From NCBI GenBank assembly GCA_026785985.1, contig JAJAYX010000423.1:1-6387 (forward strand): 6,387 bases of DNA, given 5' to 3'. The stretch comes from Rudanella sp. (GTDB taxonomy: Bacteria; Bacteroidota; Bacteroidia; Cytophagales; Spirosomataceae). Positions 5,378 to 6,387 of the stretch are shown here, piece after piece. Positions within the stretch are counted from its first letter, which is position 1. Each line of letters opens with the position of its first letter. The translations under genes and the position numbers were made by a program. The notes below the pieces were generated by a model. That model was not told the origin of the DNA. It saw nothing but the letters and a program-made list of their open reading frames with translations, and ran no database searches.

Positions 5378-6387
5378 ATGATTGCCGAAGATCACCAGCA
5401 ACTCCTTACCGACCGTATCCGAACCATTGGCCACCCCGAAGCCGTTCGGCGGTTTTTTGGTTTGCTGAAAGAACTCATCGACGTGGTGAACCTGCCCAAC
5501 GGCGATGCTCGGCTGGCATTTGTGGTTCGGCGCGACAAGGTGGCAATTTCGGCCAATGTCAATTTTTTTCTGGCTCTGCGGCTTCACCGGCCCCGCTTCG
5601 GCGAACAGGAATACTGGCTCACCGTGAAGCGCAACTGTCTGGAACGCCTTGTCGATCTGGATGTTATGGATACCATTCCGTTGTCCGAAAAATCGGACTA
5701 TGTCTCGGTCGTTATCGGGCAGGCCAATGCCCATTTATTGCACCACCCGGTTTTGCGAACATGTTGGGAAGACTGCCTGCTCGAACTAGTTGAAAGCAGC
5801 CGACGGGGGCCACACACGGCCCGGCACAACCCCGAAGTGTATCGGGCGGCTGAAGACGAAGCGTATCTTTCGGAACTGATCCGGCTGGCCGATAACCCCG
5901 CTCTGGGCGAACGATTCGAGGGCGTTTCTGAACCCGAAGCCGAGTATGAAACAGCCCAACCCGAATCACTGAACGTCGGCCCGGCGAGAAATCTGATTTT
6001 ATACGGGCCACCAGGTACGGGAAAAACGTTTGCGCTGCAACACAACTGGCTTGCTATCAGTGAGCCATACGGTACAAAGGTCGGTACGCCCGCTGATTTC
6101 GTGACATTTCATGCGTCGTATAGTTACGAAGAATTTGTGGAGGGAATCCGGCCCGAAACGCTGGGCGGGCAAATCAGCTACCGGGTGCGAAAAGGCATTT
6201 TTCACCGGGCCTGCCTCACGGCTCTGCAACAGGCAGGCTACCCCACAATGGCCGATTGCCTGAACGACTCGCCCGCCAACCGGCAACGACGATTCCGCCT
6301 GGCACCGCACCATTTTTTGCTGATCGACGAGATCAACCGGGCCAACATCGCCAGCGTTTTGGGCGAACTCATTACCCTGCTCGAAGA
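5378..6387 (+). CDS. mcrB: McrB-like AAA+ NTPase of a type IV restriction system, N-terminal part (cut by window edge)
   Basis: The frame is open from ATG 5378 to the window end (336 codons, no stop). McrB is the GTP-driven AAA+ subunit that works with the McrC nuclease to cut DNA carrying modified bases. Walker A is GPPGTGKT (210-217), after NLILY. The McrB-type segment FHASYSYEEFVEGIRPE is at 244-260. Walker B is FLLIDEINRAN (313-323, Asp317-Glu318), leading into GELITLLE. The later McrB signature (Asn-Thr-Ala-Asp) and arginine finger lie beyond the window. Residues 1-175 form a separate domain that I do not recognise, with a conserved-looking core at 45-85 (FVVRRDKVAISANVNFFLAL, then YWLTVKRN). 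In this family the N-terminal domain reads the modified target, so it likely sets specificity. An acidic linker (about 180-200) joins it to the ATPase. mcrC should follow. The gene is divergent from the lipoprotein gene. The ATG is supported by its position in the gap, but an ATG further in is not excluded. Confidence 0.85.
   Translation, partial: MIAEDHQQLLTDRIRTIGHPEAVRRFFGLLKELIDVVNLPNGDARLAFVVRRDKVAISANVNFFLALRLHRPRFGEQEYWLTVKRNCLERLVDLDVMDTIPLSEKSDYVSVVIGQANAHLLHHPVLRTCWEDCLLELVESSRRGPHTARHNPEVYRAAEDEAYLSELIRLADNPALGERFEGVSEPEAEYETAQPESLNVGPARNLILYGPPGTGKTFALQHNWLAISEPYGTKVGTPADFVTFHASYSYEEFVEGIRPETLGGQISYRVRKGIFHRACLTALQQAGYPTMADCLNDSPANRQRRFRLAPHHFLLIDEINRANIASVLGELITLLE

Noticed and set aside
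5698..6313. Several minus-strand open frames opposite the mcrB-like gene
   Set aside because: The plus strand encodes clear Walker A and Walker B motifs across this stretch. The antisense frames are Arg/Ser-rich with no recognisable features.

Overview
The window looks like a chromosomal segment of a Bacteroidota bacterium, most likely from the Cytophagales (Spirosoma/Dyadobacter-like; the genus is a guess). The evidence is promoter-like sites of the Bacteroidota form TTTG-N19-TAnnTTTG, no clear Shine-Dalgarno sequences, a lipoprotein with a classical lipobox, a periplasmic M28 peptidase with a PA-like insert, and the sequence style of Era and Der. No insertion sequence, CRISPR array or phage gene is visible.

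Layout. Bases 1-41 hold the first 13 codons, on the minus strand, of what looks like a RidA-family gene. Next, also on the minus strand, are an initiator tRNA(fMet) at 121-193, its promoter at 206-236 and its terminator at 68-113. Divergent from the tRNA is a plus-strand unit: promoter-like site (238-245), a terminator-like hairpin in the leader (262-299), era (326-1369) and der (1455-2762). A two-way terminator hairpin (2775-2816) separates der from two minus-strand genes for exported proteins: an M28 metallopeptidase (2822-4324) and an unrecognised lipoprotein (4414-5268), each with its own promoter-like site. Divergent from the lipoprotein gene, and cut by the window edge, is the 5' part of an mcrB-like AAA+ gene (5378-6387), probably the start of a type IV (McrBC-like) restriction locus.

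Function. tRNA(fMet), Era (30S maturation) and Der (50S maturation) form a translation and ribosome-assembly neighbourhood. The M28 peptidase and lipoprotein act in the cell envelope. The mcrB-like gene marks the border of an accessory or defence region.

The most striking observation is that the era frame is complete and well conserved from start to end but is interrupted by two in-frame stop codons (TGA at 689-691, TAG at 899-901). The neighbouring der has Ile in place of the nearly invariant Asn in the G1 motif of its second GTPase domain. Both TAG and TGA end other genes in this window (der and the lipoprotein gene), so a reassigned genetic code is unlikely. Sequence error, recent gene decay or a functional copy elsewhere are the main explanations.
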